A stretch of DNA of 64,000 nucleotides. Source: Leptolyngbya sp. PCC 6406. Lineage in GTDB: Bacteria; Cyanobacteriota; Cyanobacteriia; Phormidesmidales; Phormidesmidaceae. The stretch spans positions 1,884,511-1,948,510 of the forward strand of contig NZ_KI913949.1 of NCBI RefSeq assembly GCF_000332095.2, in the 5' to 3' direction. The translations under genes and the position numbers were made by a program. Below are positions 18,024-26,841 of this stretch, piece after piece (positions within the stretch are counted from its first letter, which is position 1; each line of letters starts with the position of its first letter). The notes beneath the pieces were generated by a model. The model searched no databases. It was not told the DNA's origin and saw only the letters and a program-made list of their open reading frames with translations.

Positions 18024-19535
18024 ATGTTGACCCGCCTCAAAGTCTCCGGCTTCAAAAACTTAATCGATGTTGATATCCGCTTTGGCCCTTTCACCTGCAT
18101 TGCCGGGGCCAATGGTGTGGGCAAGTCAAACCTCTTTGATGCGATTCGTTTTCTCAGTGCATTAGCAGAAATGCCACTCATTGAAGCGGCCCTCTCTGTA
18201 CGGGACGAACAGAGCAAAACTGGCGATATCCGCAGCCTATTCCATCAAGTAGGTGAGGATCATGATCCTCAGATTTTCTTCGAGGCAGAAATGATTGTGC
18301 CCCATGATGCCATTGATGAGTTGGGGCAAAAGGCTGATGCAAGTATCACATCTTTGCAATATTCGTTAATTTTAACCTATCGCACCGATGAAGATTCTCA
18401 TCCTCTTGGTGCCCTCGAAATTCAGAAAGAAGAACTGATTCACATTAACCGAGGAGAAGCTAGTAAGCATTTTCTGTTTCCCCACACCGTTAAAACTTGG
18501 CGCAAAACAGCCATCACTGGAGAACGGAGATCTCCCTACTTTATCTCTACTGAGGATAAGGATTCAGGTCGAGTTATTAGGCTACATCAGGATGGGGGCA
18601 GCAGCGGACAGCCCGTTTCCCGATTGGCATCGAGCTTGCCCAGAACGGTGCTTTCGGCCACGAATGCTGCTGAGAGTCCAACCGCCTTGGTCGCTAGACA
18701 AGAAATGAGATCATGGCGACTGTTGCAGCTAGAGCCCTCAGCCTTGCGGAAACCAGATCAGGTCTTCAATACCCCCACCAGCTTGAGTGCAGATGGCTCC
18801 CATTTAGCTGCAACTCTCTATCACCTGGCTAGAACCCCTATTCATAACGGGAACAATGCTTCTCCTGAAGTGAGGGCTGCGCAGGTATATGCCCAAGTAG
18901 CCAATCGGTTATCAGAGCTAATTTCAGATGTAGGTCAAGTCTGGGTAGAACGGGATGATCGCCGAGAGCTTTTGACCTTAATGCTATCCGATCGAGAGGG
19001 AACCGCTTATCCGGCTAGAGCCCTATCCGATGGCACCCTCCGGTTCTTGGCGTTAACAGTCCTAGAACTTGATACCCGAAATCAGGGGGTTCTGTGTTTG
19101 GAAGAGCCAGAAAATGGCATTCATCCAGAACGTATTCCTAAGATTCTTCAGTTACTTCAAGATATTGCCTGCGATCCCGATGAAGAGGTTGGCTCTGATA
19201 ACCCCTTACGTCAGGTCATTATTAATACTCACTCTCCATCTGTCGTACAGAAAATCCCTGACGATGATCTGATTGTTGCTGAGCTAAAAGACACCTTGCG
19301 GAACGGCAAGCGGTTTAAGCGAGTCAACTTCGCATTTTTGTCAGATACTTGGCGCGAGAAAAAAACCTCCGCGCCTGAATGCTTAAATACTCTCTCCCGA
19401 GGAATTCTGCTGGCTTATCTTAACCCAGTCTCGACATCTCCTCCTCAAGAATTCACCCAGAGATCTAAGAGAAGGGTGATTGATAGAGAGGATTTAACCC
19501 CACTCATTCCAGGCTTATCTGAGCAGATCCAATGA
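18024..19535 (+). CDS. AAA ATPase (OLD/ABC-like), first gene of a two-gene defence-type module
   Basis: 503 residues. N-terminal MLTRLKVSGFKNLIDVDIRF and GANGVGKS (28-35) are the OLD/RecF-type Walker A start; ALSDGTLRFLAL (333-344) is the signature-like motif; GVLCLEEPENGIHP (355-368) is Walker B with the catalytic Glu. Between them lies a long insert in place of a coiled coil. Related ATPases (AriA of PARIS, GajA and OLD) work with TOPRIM nucleases in phage defence. The stop overlaps the next start as ATGA (19532-19535), so the pair is coupled. It shows no TOPRIM domain of its own; the partner supplies one. Confidence 0.85.
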   Translation: MLTRLKVSGFKNLIDVDIRFGPFTCIAGANGVGKSNLFDAIRFLSALAEMPLIEAALSVRDEQSKTGDIRSLFHQVGEDHDPQIFFEAEMIVPHDAIDELGQKADASITSLQYSLILTYRTDEDSHPLGALEIQKEELIHINRGEASKHFLFPHTVKTWRKTAITGERRSPYFISTEDKDSGRVIRLHQDGGSSGQPVSRLASSLPRTVLSATNAAESPTALVARQEMRSWRLLQLEPSALRKPDQVFNTPTSLSADGSHLAATLYHLARTPIHNGNNASPEVRAAQVYAQVANRLSELISDVGQVWVERDDRRELLTLMLSDREGTAYPARALSDGTLRFLALTVLELDTRNQGVLCLEEPENGIHPERIPKILQLLQDIACDPDEEVGSDNPLRQVIINTHSPSVVQKIPDDDLIVAELKDTLRNGKRFKRVNFAFLSDTWREKKTSAPECLNTLSRGILLAYLNPVSTSPPQEFTQRSKRRVIDREDLTPLIPGLSEQIQ

Positions 19536-20179
19536 GGGAAATAAAATATACACTCCTGGCAGAAGGAACATCAGACCAGGCATTGATACCAATTCTAAAC
19601 TGGTTGCTGCGGCAACACTTTGAAGATTATGAAATTCAATCAACTTGGGCTGACTTGGCAGGTTTACCAAAACCGCCGAAATCTTTGTCTGACAAAGTAA
19701 AAACGAGCTTGCACCTCTACCCTTGTGATGTTCTCTTTGTCCATCGAGATACAGATAATCAGGGCTGGGAACAAAGGGATGGAGAAATCCATACTGCCTG
19801 GGATGCTGTCAATGAGCATATACGGGAATCGCTCTCAGCCAAACTGGTTCCGGTGATTCCAGTACGTATGACTGAGGCTTGGTTGCTACTGGATGAGGCT
19901 GCTATTCGGCAGGCAGCAGATAACCCTCGGGGGACTGTACCCTTGGATTTGCCGACGGTGAAAACGGTTGAGAATTTGGCCGATCCAAAAGCCAAGCTCC
20001 AGGACCTGCTCCAGCGGGCTAGTGGTGCTTCTGGGAGACGACTGAAACAATTCAACCGGCGGGCTAGCGACCGCATGATTCGGATTGCAAACTCGATGGT
20101 AGACTTCAAGCTTCTTCGTGCTTTGACCGCATTTCAACGCTTGGAATCTCAAGTGCAGGCGTTGACCCAGCAGTTCTGA
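19532..20179 (+). CDS. DUF4276-type TOPRIM-like partner of the AAA ATPase
   Basis: 215 residues with a TOPRIM pattern: LLAEGTSDQALIPIL (Glu11 as the acidic residue), CDVLFVHRDTDNQG (Asp73 and Asp75 as the DxD) and VRMTEAWLLLDE (Glu115, Trp117), the latter typical of DUF4276. TOPRIM domains cut or nick nucleic acid with divalent metal. Coupled by 4-bp overlap to the ATPase. Two-gene ATPase plus TOPRIM modules are known in PARIS, where the TOPRIM protein is a tRNA-cutting toxin held by the ATPase. Whether this pair works that way is inference. Confidence 0.8.
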   Translation: MREIKYTLLAEGTSDQALIPILNWLLRQHFEDYEIQSTWADLAGLPKPPKSLSDKVKTSLHLYPCDVLFVHRDTDNQGWEQRDGEIHTAWDAVNEHIRESLSAKLVPVIPVRMTEAWLLLDEAAIRQAADNPRGTVPLDLPTVKTVENLADPKAKLQDLLQRASGASGRRLKQFNRRASDRMIRIANSMVDFKLLRALTAFQRLESQVQALTQQF

Positions 20180-20222
20180 GTTAGAGCATTGTCCTAACGA
20201 TAGAGCCAGGGAATGCTTAGGA

Positions 20223-20313
20223 ACCCGGATCCTTTAACATGCAATTCTTGTGGGTCAGGCATCTTGCCTGACCATGGACAGCCGGGACGGCTATCCCACG
20301 TTATTTAATCTCT
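20223..20313. repeat. Dispersed palindromic repeat, copy 2
   Basis: Second copy of the repeat at 8991-9080; both start with ACCCGGATCC and contain CAGGCATCTTGCCTG and AGCCGGGACGGCT hairpins. It lies just after the DUF4276 stop codon. Confidence 0.85.
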
Positions 20314-20342
20314 ATTCCTGACTATCAATCAAGGCCAAATCA

Positions 20343-20618
20343 TTAACGCTCAATGTTGAAGGAGGGAAATTCTCCTTGGGCGTCACTGTAGGTCACGTCG
20401 GTGTGGCTGACTTTGGCAGCGGTTGGCCCTTCTTTAGCCCAGTTCAGCAGTTGGGTGAGGGCTTCGGGATGACCTTCGGCAACGATTTTCACGGTGCCCT
20501 CGGGGCAGCAGTTGAGCACGTACCCCGTTAACCCCAATTGAATGGCTTTAACGCGGGTGTGATAGCGATAGCCCACACCCTGGACGATGCCGTGGACGAT
20601 GATCGTAATCCGCTGCAT
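20343..20618 (-). CDS. acyP: Acylphosphatase
   Basis: A 91-residue standard-length acylphosphatase that hydrolyses carboxyl-phosphate bonds. The phosphate-binding loop GIVQGVGYRYH carries Arg18, and the catalytic Asn is Asn36 in TGYVLNCCPEG. The two adjacent Cys after Asn36 are unusual (the family usually has a Pro/Asp-Gly-Ser-Val loop), but the Gly is kept. Monocistronic and divergent from the double ArsA-type gene. Confidence 0.92.
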   Translation of the reverse strand: MQRITIIVHGIVQGVGYRYHTRVKAIQLGLTGYVLNCCPEGTVKIVAEGHPEALTQLLNWAKEGPTAAKVSHTDVTYSDAQGEFPSFNIER

Positions 20619-20801
20619 TCCTCCCCCATGGTTGCTAAGTTTGTCCTGTCATCTCAGAGTATAGGGCGGAGAGCAGAGGTGGGGGGTGGATAGTTCTCTG
20701 GTGAATATCAGAGATCTGGAGCTTCAGCACCCCCGTTGGAACTGTGGAGAATGGGTACTCTGGGGGCGCTGACTACATTATTAGTTGTTCGCTGGGGGCC
20801 T

Positions 20802-22661
20802 ATGGCTGTATTCGATCTGACCCAACTGACCTTGATTAGCGGTAAGGGGGGGGTAGGAAAAACCACGAGTGCCTGTGCGATCGCGCTAACCCGAGCCGCT
20901 GAGTATCCCCAGGAGACGGTACTGTTGCTCTCTACGGACCCCGCCCATTCCCTGGGGGATGTCTTGGGGGTGGCGGTGGATGACGAGGCGCGATCGCATC
21001 CCAGCTTGGCCAATTTGAAACTCCGGGCTCTGGATGCGGACCGTCTCTTGGCGATGTTTAAGGCCGACTATGGGGCGGTGTTGGAAACCCTGGTAGAGCG
21101 GGGCAGCTTTGTGGAGGGGGATGATCTGTCTCCAGTGTGGGACATGGACTGGCCGGGGTTGAATGAGTTGATGAGCCTGCTGGAAATTCAGCGTATTCTC
21201 CGGGCCAAGGAGGCGGATCGGGTGGTGGTGGATATGGCTCCCAGTGGTCATACCCTCAATCTGTTTGGCCTGATGGATTTTTTGGATACCTTTCTCCAGG
21301 CATTGACTCTATTTCAGGACAAGCACCGCTACATGGTGCAGGCGCTCTCGGGCCGCTACAGCAAAGATGAGGAGGATCGCTTTCTGACCCAAATGACGGC
21401 GGATTTGGCCTCGGGGCGATCTCAACTTCAGGATCCTGTCCGCACCGCCTGCTGGGTGGTGGCATTGGCGGAATCCCTGAGTCTGCGCGAAACGGAGCGC
21501 TTTGTCGCCGCCCTAGCAAATCTCGCTATTCCCCTGGGGGGCATCCTTATCAACCGTCTCACGGGTAGCCCCACCCAATTGGATCACCTGACGGCCTTTG
21601 ACCGCATTGCCCCCCAGACTCCGGTCCTGGGGTTGCCTCTGCGGCAGCAGGAACCCATTGGCGTCGAGGCTCTACGGGAGCTGTGGGGAGCGATCGCCCC
21701 AGCCGCCACTTGGCACAGCTTGGCCCCGATAGCCGTTACGCTCCCCCACCTTCACCCTATCCCCCCTGGTTGCAGTGACTTTATCACCGAGGGAAGACGG
21801 TTGGTAATTGTGGGGGGCAAGGGGGGGGTGGGAAAAACCACGGTGGCTGCCGCGATCGCAACTGCCATGGCCCACCGCCACCCTGAAGCTACCGTGCGCG
21901 TGATCTCCATCGACCCGGCCCATTCCCTGGGAGACGCCTTTGAGCAAAACTTAGGCCATACCCCCTTGGCCCTGACGGCAAACCTCAGTGCCCAGGAGGT
22001 AGATGCGATCGCAATGCTAGAGCAATTTCGCCAAGATTACCTTTGGGAACTGGCCAGCATGATGGGAGGCGATGAAGATCTGGGGGGTTTGCAAGTGGCC
22101 TATGGTCCTGAGGGCTGGCGGCAGATTGTCTCCCAGGCGTTACCGGGCATTGATGAAATGCTGGCCCTGATTACAGTAATGGAATTACTAGAGCAGGACA
22201 AAGAAACCCTGATCGTTCTGGATACCGCCCCCACAGGACATCTCCTCGGATTTCTCGCCATGCCCACCGCCCTAGGGGACTGGCTAGGCTGGATTTTCAA
22301 ACTGTGGATTAAATATCAGGACGTGGTGGGCCGGGTAGAGCTGATGGGGCGACTGCGGGGACTCCGCAAGCAGGTGCTCCAAGCCCAACAGCGTCTCACC
22401 GATGGCCAATACACCGAGTTTATCGGCGTGGTGCAGCCTCAATCTGCCATTCTGGCGGAGGCCACCCGCCTTAGCACCACGTTACAGACGATGGGGGTTG
22501 TCCAGCGCTACATTGTCCACAACCGCTATAGCACTGGTTATGAATTGCCCCCAGACAGCTTTCCCCATCAGACCATTGTGCGACTGCCCACCCTACCAGA
22601 AACCCCCCACCCCCGGCAGCAGGTAGAAGAGGCCGCCCATCTCTTGTTCGAGGAACCCTAG
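20802..22661 (+). CDS. Double ArsA/Get3-type ATPase
   Basis: 619 residues from the ATG at 20802; a longer frame from 20736 adds 22 residues without family character. Two ArsA domains are fused. Each has its own deviant Walker A (GKGGVGKTT at 14-22 and 339-347) and a DPAHSLGD switch, followed by a Walker B-type MAPSGHT or DTAPTGH. The layout mimics bacterial ArsA, the arsenite pump ATPase, but no arsenite Cys triad or arsB is visible. Single-domain relatives target tail-anchored membrane proteins. It converges, with a 4-bp overlap, on a gas-vesicle gvpL/F gene, and may be a chaperone or sorting ATPase. Confidence 0.85.
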   Translation: MAVFDLTQLTLISGKGGVGKTTSACAIALTRAAEYPQETVLLLSTDPAHSLGDVLGVAVDDEARSHPSLANLKLRALDADRLLAMFKADYGAVLETLVERGSFVEGDDLSPVWDMDWPGLNELMSLLEIQRILRAKEADRVVVDMAPSGHTLNLFGLMDFLDTFLQALTLFQDKHRYMVQALSGRYSKDEEDRFLTQMTADLASGRSQLQDPVRTACWVVALAESLSLRETERFVAALANLAIPLGGILINRLTGSPTQLDHLTAFDRIAPQTPVLGLPLRQQEPIGVEALRELWGAIAPAATWHSLAPIAVTLPHLHPIPPGCSDFITEGRRLVIVGGKGGVGKTTVAAAIATAMAHRHPEATVRVISIDPAHSLGDAFEQNLGHTPLALTANLSAQEVDAIAMLEQFRQDYLWELASMMGGDEDLGGLQVAYGPEGWRQIVSQALPGIDEMLALITVMELLEQDKETLIVLDTAPTGHLLGFLAMPTALGDWLGWIFKLWIKYQDVVGRVELMGRLRGLRKQVLQAQQRLTDGQYTEFIGVVQPQSAILAEATRLSTTLQTMGVVQRYIVHNRYSTGYELPPDSFPHQTIVRLPTLPETPHPRQQVEEAAHLLFEEP

Positions 22662-23329
22662 GGAATGAAATGGTAGGGGGGTAAGGGAACGCTGCGGTGA
22701 ATAGTCCAACCGGGGGCCAGCATCCCGGCCTCAGCCAAGTCTGCATCCACGGCCTCGCTCTGGCGCGATCCCAGCAAGTACAGGCGCTCTAGGCCATCCT
22801 GGGCGGTGCCAAGGTGCAGGCCCTGGCCGTGGCGCTGGAGGTAGTCAATCAGGGCAGCGAGTTCCTGGTCCTGCTGCCGCTGGTAATCTCCTTGGACCTG
22901 GAGACGACGCTTCTTTTCTGCAAAATACTCCCGTCCCTTAAGCTCGGTCGCTAGGGGCGGCAGGTTTAGAGACTTGGGGGTCAACTCCACTCGGTATTCA
23001 GCTTTGCCCCGTAGTTGGGCCAGTTGCATCCCGTGGCGGGCTCCGTTCTGCTCTAGATAGGACCGCAGGGCCGTTGGGTCAGAAAATTGGGTGCCAAACC
23101 GCAGTGGCAGCACGTCGGTCTGGGCAAAGAGGTCCTGAAGAACACGATCGTGGCTGAGCACCGCCGTCATCAACTGCTGATCGTTGGTTTTCAAGCCAGA
23201 AACATCCAGATCCAATTCTGCGATCGCGGCCACTGCCCCCACCGTTATCAGGGTCGTGGGGTTGGCAATGCCCTCTGGGAGTTCCCAGGGGCTGACCGGG
23301 GTTGGGCAAAAACCGTAAACGTATATCAA
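22658..23329 (-). CDS. Gas vesicle protein GvpL/GvpF family
   Basis: 223 residues with the N-terminal and C-terminal alpha/beta domains of GvpF/GvpL. Diagnostic stretches: LSHDRVLQDLFAQTDVLPLRFGT, and KAEYRVELTP with LKGREYFAEKKRR. GvpF/L proteins are accessory or surface parts needed to assemble gas vesicles. No gvpA, gvpC or gvpN is in the window, so it may be a detached accessory gene or part of a locus elsewhere. It follows a small gene at 23337 with 7 bp spacing and overlaps the convergent ATPase by 4 bp. Confidence 0.85.
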   Translation of the reverse strand: MIYVYGFCPTPVSPWELPEGIANPTTLITVGAVAAIAELDLDVSGLKTNDQQLMTAVLSHDRVLQDLFAQTDVLPLRFGTQFSDPTALRSYLEQNGARHGMQLAQLRGKAEYRVELTPKSLNLPPLATELKGREYFAEKKRRLQVQGDYQRQQDQELAALIDYLQRHGQGLHLGTAQDGLERLYLLGSRQSEAVDADLAEAGMLAPGWTIHRSVPLPPYHFIP

Positions 23330-23336
23330 GGCAGGC

Positions 23337-23558
23337 TTAGCTCAGGGCAGAGATATCTGATACGACCTGGTAGCGGCGGCGGCGAATCCCTTGCAGGATA
23401 CGATCGATCGCTTCCCGTTCTTCTACCGAAAGGGATTCGTCAAAGGCGGCGGCCATCAGACCAAAGCGATCGGCAAGGGTGATCTGTCCCGTTGCACTAA
23501 TACGGGCAAAGAGTTCAGAAACGGCGGTGGGGATGAGGCAAAGGGGGGCAACCATGGG
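23337..23558 (-). CDS. Small conserved protein in a gvpL/F operon
   Basis: The credible part is the last 60 residues, AVSELFARISATGQITLADR and then FGLMAAAFDESLSVEEREAI, a helical protein of a type common in cyanobacteria with the pattern ISATGQITLADR(F/Y)GL. The start is uncertain: the open frame reaches 23687, but the residues before the ATG at 23558 look non-conserved. Function unknown; it is 7 bp from gvpL/F and so likely co-transcribed with it. Confidence 0.6.
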   Translation of the reverse strand, partial: PMVAPLCLIPTAVSELFARISATGQITLADRFGLMAAAFDESLSVEEREAIDRILQGIRRRRYQVVSDISALS

Positions 23559-23729
23559 GCAAGGCAGGAACTCGATGCTTGTAGTATCCCCCTTGGGGAA
23601 AGGACTTGCGGTGATGACTGAGGGGATGCCAGCGTGATTGTACGGAGGTTGCCCTGTAACTGAAGCCAAGAAAATCTGTGATTTCACTCACAACGGGAGG
23701 GCTTGTAAATGGGCTCAAGGCCAGATTAG

Positions 23730-23889
23730 GAATGGGCGGCGGAAATACCCTGGCCGTTCTATCGTGGCACACTCGGCCCCTCACCGTTCGATTGAGCTCA
23801 CGCCGAAGCCCTAGCCCTCTCCCAGGGGGCGAGGGGACCGGAAAATGTTGGGCTGGTGCGACAATAGTGAGCTGATTTACGCCCTGCGG
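23730..23889. mobile_element. TTAG-flanked small element, copy 3
   Basis: Flanked by exact TTAG (23726-23729 and 23890-23893). Carries the family core and right end GATTTACGCCCTGCGG. About 25 bp longer than the other copies because of an extra block around GATTGAGCTCACGCCGAAG. Non-coding. Confidence 0.85.
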
Positions 23890-23917
23890 TTAGAGGGTCG
23901 CAGCTCAGGGTAATTTC

Positions 23918-24895
23918 TTAGCCAGAACCTTTTGGTGCATGATCACAGACCCATTGCATGACTTGCAAGCCCAAGGTAACGCCGTCTAGGCGGTCAATTT
24001 CCCGAATGCCTGTAGGACTAGTGACGTTCACCTCCGTTAAGTAGCCGCCAATAATATCGATGCCCACAAAGATCAGGCCATCTCGTCGCAGGGCCGGGGC
24101 CAGTTGGCTACAAATAGTGCGATCGCGCTCCGTCACGACCGCCGCCTCTACCCGGCCCCCCACCGCCATATTGCCGCGAAACTCATTACCCGTGGGGATT
24201 CGATTCACCGCGCCAATAGGTTCCCCATGCAAGACAATCACCCGCTTGTCCCCCGCCTTAGCCTCCGGCAGGTAAGTTTGGATCATCACCGGTTCGCGGC
24301 CTCGGCCTGTACTGATCTCCACCATGGAATTGAGATTGCGATCACCCGCCGAGAGAAACAGAATCCCCTCCCCCGCCTTGCCCCCCAGCGGTTTCAACAC
24401 CGCCTGCCCCCACCGCTCCACCACCGAGCGAATCACCCCCTTATCCCGGCTGACAATGGTTTCAGGAATGGCATCAGCAAACTGGAGAGCATACATTTTT
24501 TCATTGGCCGTCCGTAGACCCTGGGGCGAGTTCACCACCAAGGTTTTAGCCGCATCCACGTAGTCCAGCACATAGGTGGTATAGAGGTAGGGCACCGTCA
24601 CCGGGGGGTCGGTGCGCATGAAAATCGCGTCCATCGTCTCCAGGGGCTGATACACCGCCTCTCCCAAGCGATACCACTCCGCCACCGCCACCCAGCGATT
24701 TTCCCCCAGAGTCACGGGCTCCAGTGCCAGCGGTTGCAGCCAACCCATGGCCTTGCCCTCCTCCACCCCCAAGGTTTCAGCCTGGGTAATCCAAACCCTA
24801 TGGCCCAAGGCTTGGGCGGCCTCCATCAGCGCAACGCTGGTGTCATGGCCGGGGTCAAGACGATCAATGGGGTCAATGATGAAAGCAAAATCCAC
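23918..24895 (-). CDS. gshB: Glutathione synthetase
   Basis: 325 residues with the prokaryotic GshB layout: an N-terminal MDFAFIIDPIDRLDPGHDTS, then MRTDPPVTVPYLY, VVNSPQGLRTANEKMYALQF, the ATP-grasp segment VLKPLGGKAGEGI and, near the end, VGIDIIGGYLTEVNVTSPTG. It ligates glycine to gamma-glutamylcysteine with ATP in the cytoplasm. Length is normal. The glutaredoxin gene often next to gshB in cyanobacteria is absent; the right neighbour is instead a putative caspase-like protein. Confidence 0.96.
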   Translation of the reverse strand: MDFAFIIDPIDRLDPGHDTSVALMEAAQALGHRVWITQAETLGVEEGKAMGWLQPLALEPVTLGENRWVAVAEWYRLGEAVYQPLETMDAIFMRTDPPVTVPYLYTTYVLDYVDAAKTLVVNSPQGLRTANEKMYALQFADAIPETIVSRDKGVIRSVVERWGQAVLKPLGGKAGEGILFLSAGDRNLNSMVEISTGRGREPVMIQTYLPEAKAGDKRVIVLHGEPIGAVNRIPTGNEFRGNMAVGGRVEAAVVTERDRTICSQLAPALRRDGLIFVGIDIIGGYLTEVNVTSPTGIREIDRLDGVTLGLQVMQWVCDHAPKGSG

Positions 24896-25108
24896 GGGAA
24901 TCCTGAACTGATTAAGGGTGCAGCCCTATTATCCCGGTTGATCTGGCAAATTGACTGAGAAAGGGGATAGCCTATCCAGATTTGGTATTACCTAAGTTTT
25001 TAGCCCCAAAAAATACTGAGGCGAGGTCAGCTCTACCCAGGACGGTCCCTGGACGGGGTGCCATCATTAACCCACGGGTGCGAACCGTCGCTCGGGTAAT
25101 TCTCTGCT

Positions 25109-26110
25109 ATGTCTAGCTATTCCCCCGCCCCACGAGACTCAACTCCGGCTAGCCCAACCCTATCGCGACCCCTCAGCGCTCTCCAGGCAGAGCACTGCCA
25201 ACCCCGTGATGGGCAATCCCTATCGCGCCCCCTAGTCCCTGGCTTCCCCACCGACGCCCATCGTCCCTGGGGCGAGCGCCCGATGATCCCTGACGCTAGC
25301 GTCCCAGGTATGGCAGGGGGCAGAACGCTACAGCGCACATCCCACGCCGCCAACTTCAGTACTGCCCACATCAGCATTTTTCCCCAGAGTCACTCCTCTA
25401 CTCCACCTAGCCACGTTATGCCAAAACGACTTGGCGGAGAGACGACAACAAATGAGTCTGGTGAGTCTGGCGGAATTCCAGATCGAAGCGAATACGTCAG
25501 TGGCAGAAACCATATCTTAGTCATAGATGGCACAAGATACACTCTGGTGCCATCGAGACCTAACGGAAGGACATTATACTTTTTCTTTGGCTTCCCTCCC
25601 GGTAGCACCAGTGATCAAGAAATGAGAGAAGAGGAAGCTCCATTCATTGAGGACGATGTTATTTATGCCGCTGAACAAGGATTCACTGTCATTTATGACT
25701 TGGAAGGAACAGCACAGGACTTGGGTAATGCAATATTTGATCCACAAGCCTATGGAATTTACTGGAGTGGACATGGAAATGGAAGAGGCTATATTTGGAC
25801 ATCTGATGATCGGCTAATTGCCCCTGAAAGTATTCGTTCAGGAGTAGCGGCAGGAAGACAAGTTGCCCCTAATTTAAGTTATTTTATATTGGCAGCCTGT
25901 AATAGCGCTCAAATAGCAGAAGAATGGCAGGGTGTCCTGCCTAGCCAATGTCGCTTTGAAGGATGGGTCGATACGGTATCTACGTCTCAGGGAATTGACT
26001 TTACTGACTCCGGACGCTTTGGCGATAGCTTGTTTCCCCATGGCGGGACAAATCCAGATATGGAGCTTCGTGATTATATTGACGCAGCTTTACGAGAAAC
26101 GCGGGATTAA
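25109..26110 (+). CDS. Putative caspase-like (clan CD) protease with a Pro/Ser-rich leader
   Basis: 333 residues in two parts. Residues 1 to about 120 are Pro/Ser/Arg-rich and probably unfolded, with GGRTLQRTSHAANFSTAHIS then IFPQ (70-93). That resembles the leader of extracellular contractile injection system cargo proteins (LQR...F..I.I.P), which is an impression from memory. The rest (about 130-333) has a caspase/gingipain-like order: a strand with YWSGHGNGRGYIW (His222 in SGHG), then YFILAACNSAQIAEEW (Cys264 in AACNSA). His-Gly followed by a buried strand and Ala-Cys is the clan CD dyad. No known family can be named. The ribosome site is weak. Confidence 0.5.
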   Translation: MSSYSPAPRDSTPASPTLSRPLSALQAEHCQPRDGQSLSRPLVPGFPTDAHRPWGERPMIPDASVPGMAGGRTLQRTSHAANFSTAHISIFPQSHSSTPPSHVMPKRLGGETTTNESGESGGIPDRSEYVSGRNHILVIDGTRYTLVPSRPNGRTLYFFFGFPPGSTSDQEMREEEAPFIEDDVIYAAEQGFTVIYDLEGTAQDLGNAIFDPQAYGIYWSGHGNGRGYIWTSDDRLIAPESIRSGVAAGRQVAPNLSYFILAACNSAQIAEEWQGVLPSQCRFEGWVDTVSTSQGIDFTDSGRFGDSLFPHGGTNPDMELRDYIDAALRETRD

Positions 26111-26183
26111 GAAAACCAGCGTGTCGCTTATAGCGGTTTCCTAATGTATGAGGTACACCTCAACTTAATGACACTTTGGCGAA

Positions 26184-26203
26184 CAAGGGGCTTAAGCCCC
26201 TTG
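26184..26203. repeat. Perfect 20-bp palindrome
   Basis: CAAGGGGCTTAAGCCCCTTG is perfectly self-complementary. It lies between the caspase-like gene and a Uma2 remnant and may act as a terminator for either, though no T-run follows. Confidence 0.7.
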
Positions 26204-26223
26204 CCTGCACTTAACCCGAGTGA

Positions 26224-26532
26224 GAACCGCTATATGAATGTCCACCTATTGAGCAGCCTCATGGTGAATCCCTTTCCTGGGTGGATCTCACCCCTACAGA
26301 CATTAATAAAAATGCACTTTATGCCTGTATGGGGGTGCCGGAATTATGGCGGTTCAATGGGCGGGAGTGGCAGATTCTGTGTCAGGCGGAGGAGGGTTAT
26401 AGGGAATGCGATCGCACTCCCACCTTTCCCTTCCTTGAAAAAGCTGATTTGTACCGCTTCTTGGAAATAGCATGGGTGGATGAAGTAGCCGCAGAATCCG
26501 ACTTCCGTGAGTGGGTGCACCAGCAACTCTAG
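26224..26532 (+). pseudogene. Uma2-family remnant (C-terminal half)
   Basis: The open frame starts directly after a TGA. It reads LSWVDLTPTDINKNALYACM then GVPELWRFNGREWQILCQAE, the typical C-terminal half of a Uma2 protein around its catalytic Lys (TDINKNALYACMGVPELWR). The first half, with the Asp of the PD motif, is missing, and the sequence upstream is repeat. A GTG at 26281 could start a fragment, but no ribosome site is obvious. Confidence 0.8.
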
Positions 26533-26626
26533 CTGTGGTTGAGCGACAGAGATTGCGGTCCCGGTGGGCAGATGGCTGATATTGGGGTATGGGGGTCTGC
26601 TGTGATAGATTAGACTAGACAAGCTA

Positions 26627-26700
26627 CGGGATGTAGCGCAGCTTGGTAGCGCACTTCGTTCGGGACGAAGGGGCCGTGGGTTCGAATCCCGCCATCCCGA
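26627..26700 (+). tRNA. tRNA-Pro (anticodon CGG)
   Basis: A 74-nt cloverleaf: acceptor CGGGATG pairs with CATCCCG plus discriminator A at 26700; D-arm region GCGCAGCTTGGTAGCGC; anticodon stem CTTCG/CGAAG around the loop TTCGGGA; T-arm GTGGGTTCGAATCCCGC. The loop gives anticodon CGG, which reads CCG proline codons. The CCA end is not encoded. The defence island starts just downstream; tRNA genes are common integration sites, but no repeated tRNA end was found at the other edge. Confidence 0.97.
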
Positions 26701-26841
26701 TTCTTCTAAAGCCTAATGCGGAAGCGCCTTGTAGCCGACGCATCAACCTTTTGATCACCCTAATATATTGTCAATAAGGGGCTTGGGTTGGCTACTTTTG
26801 GACGCTGTTAGCCGTCTGAGTGGTAGGAAATTGGTAGCAAG

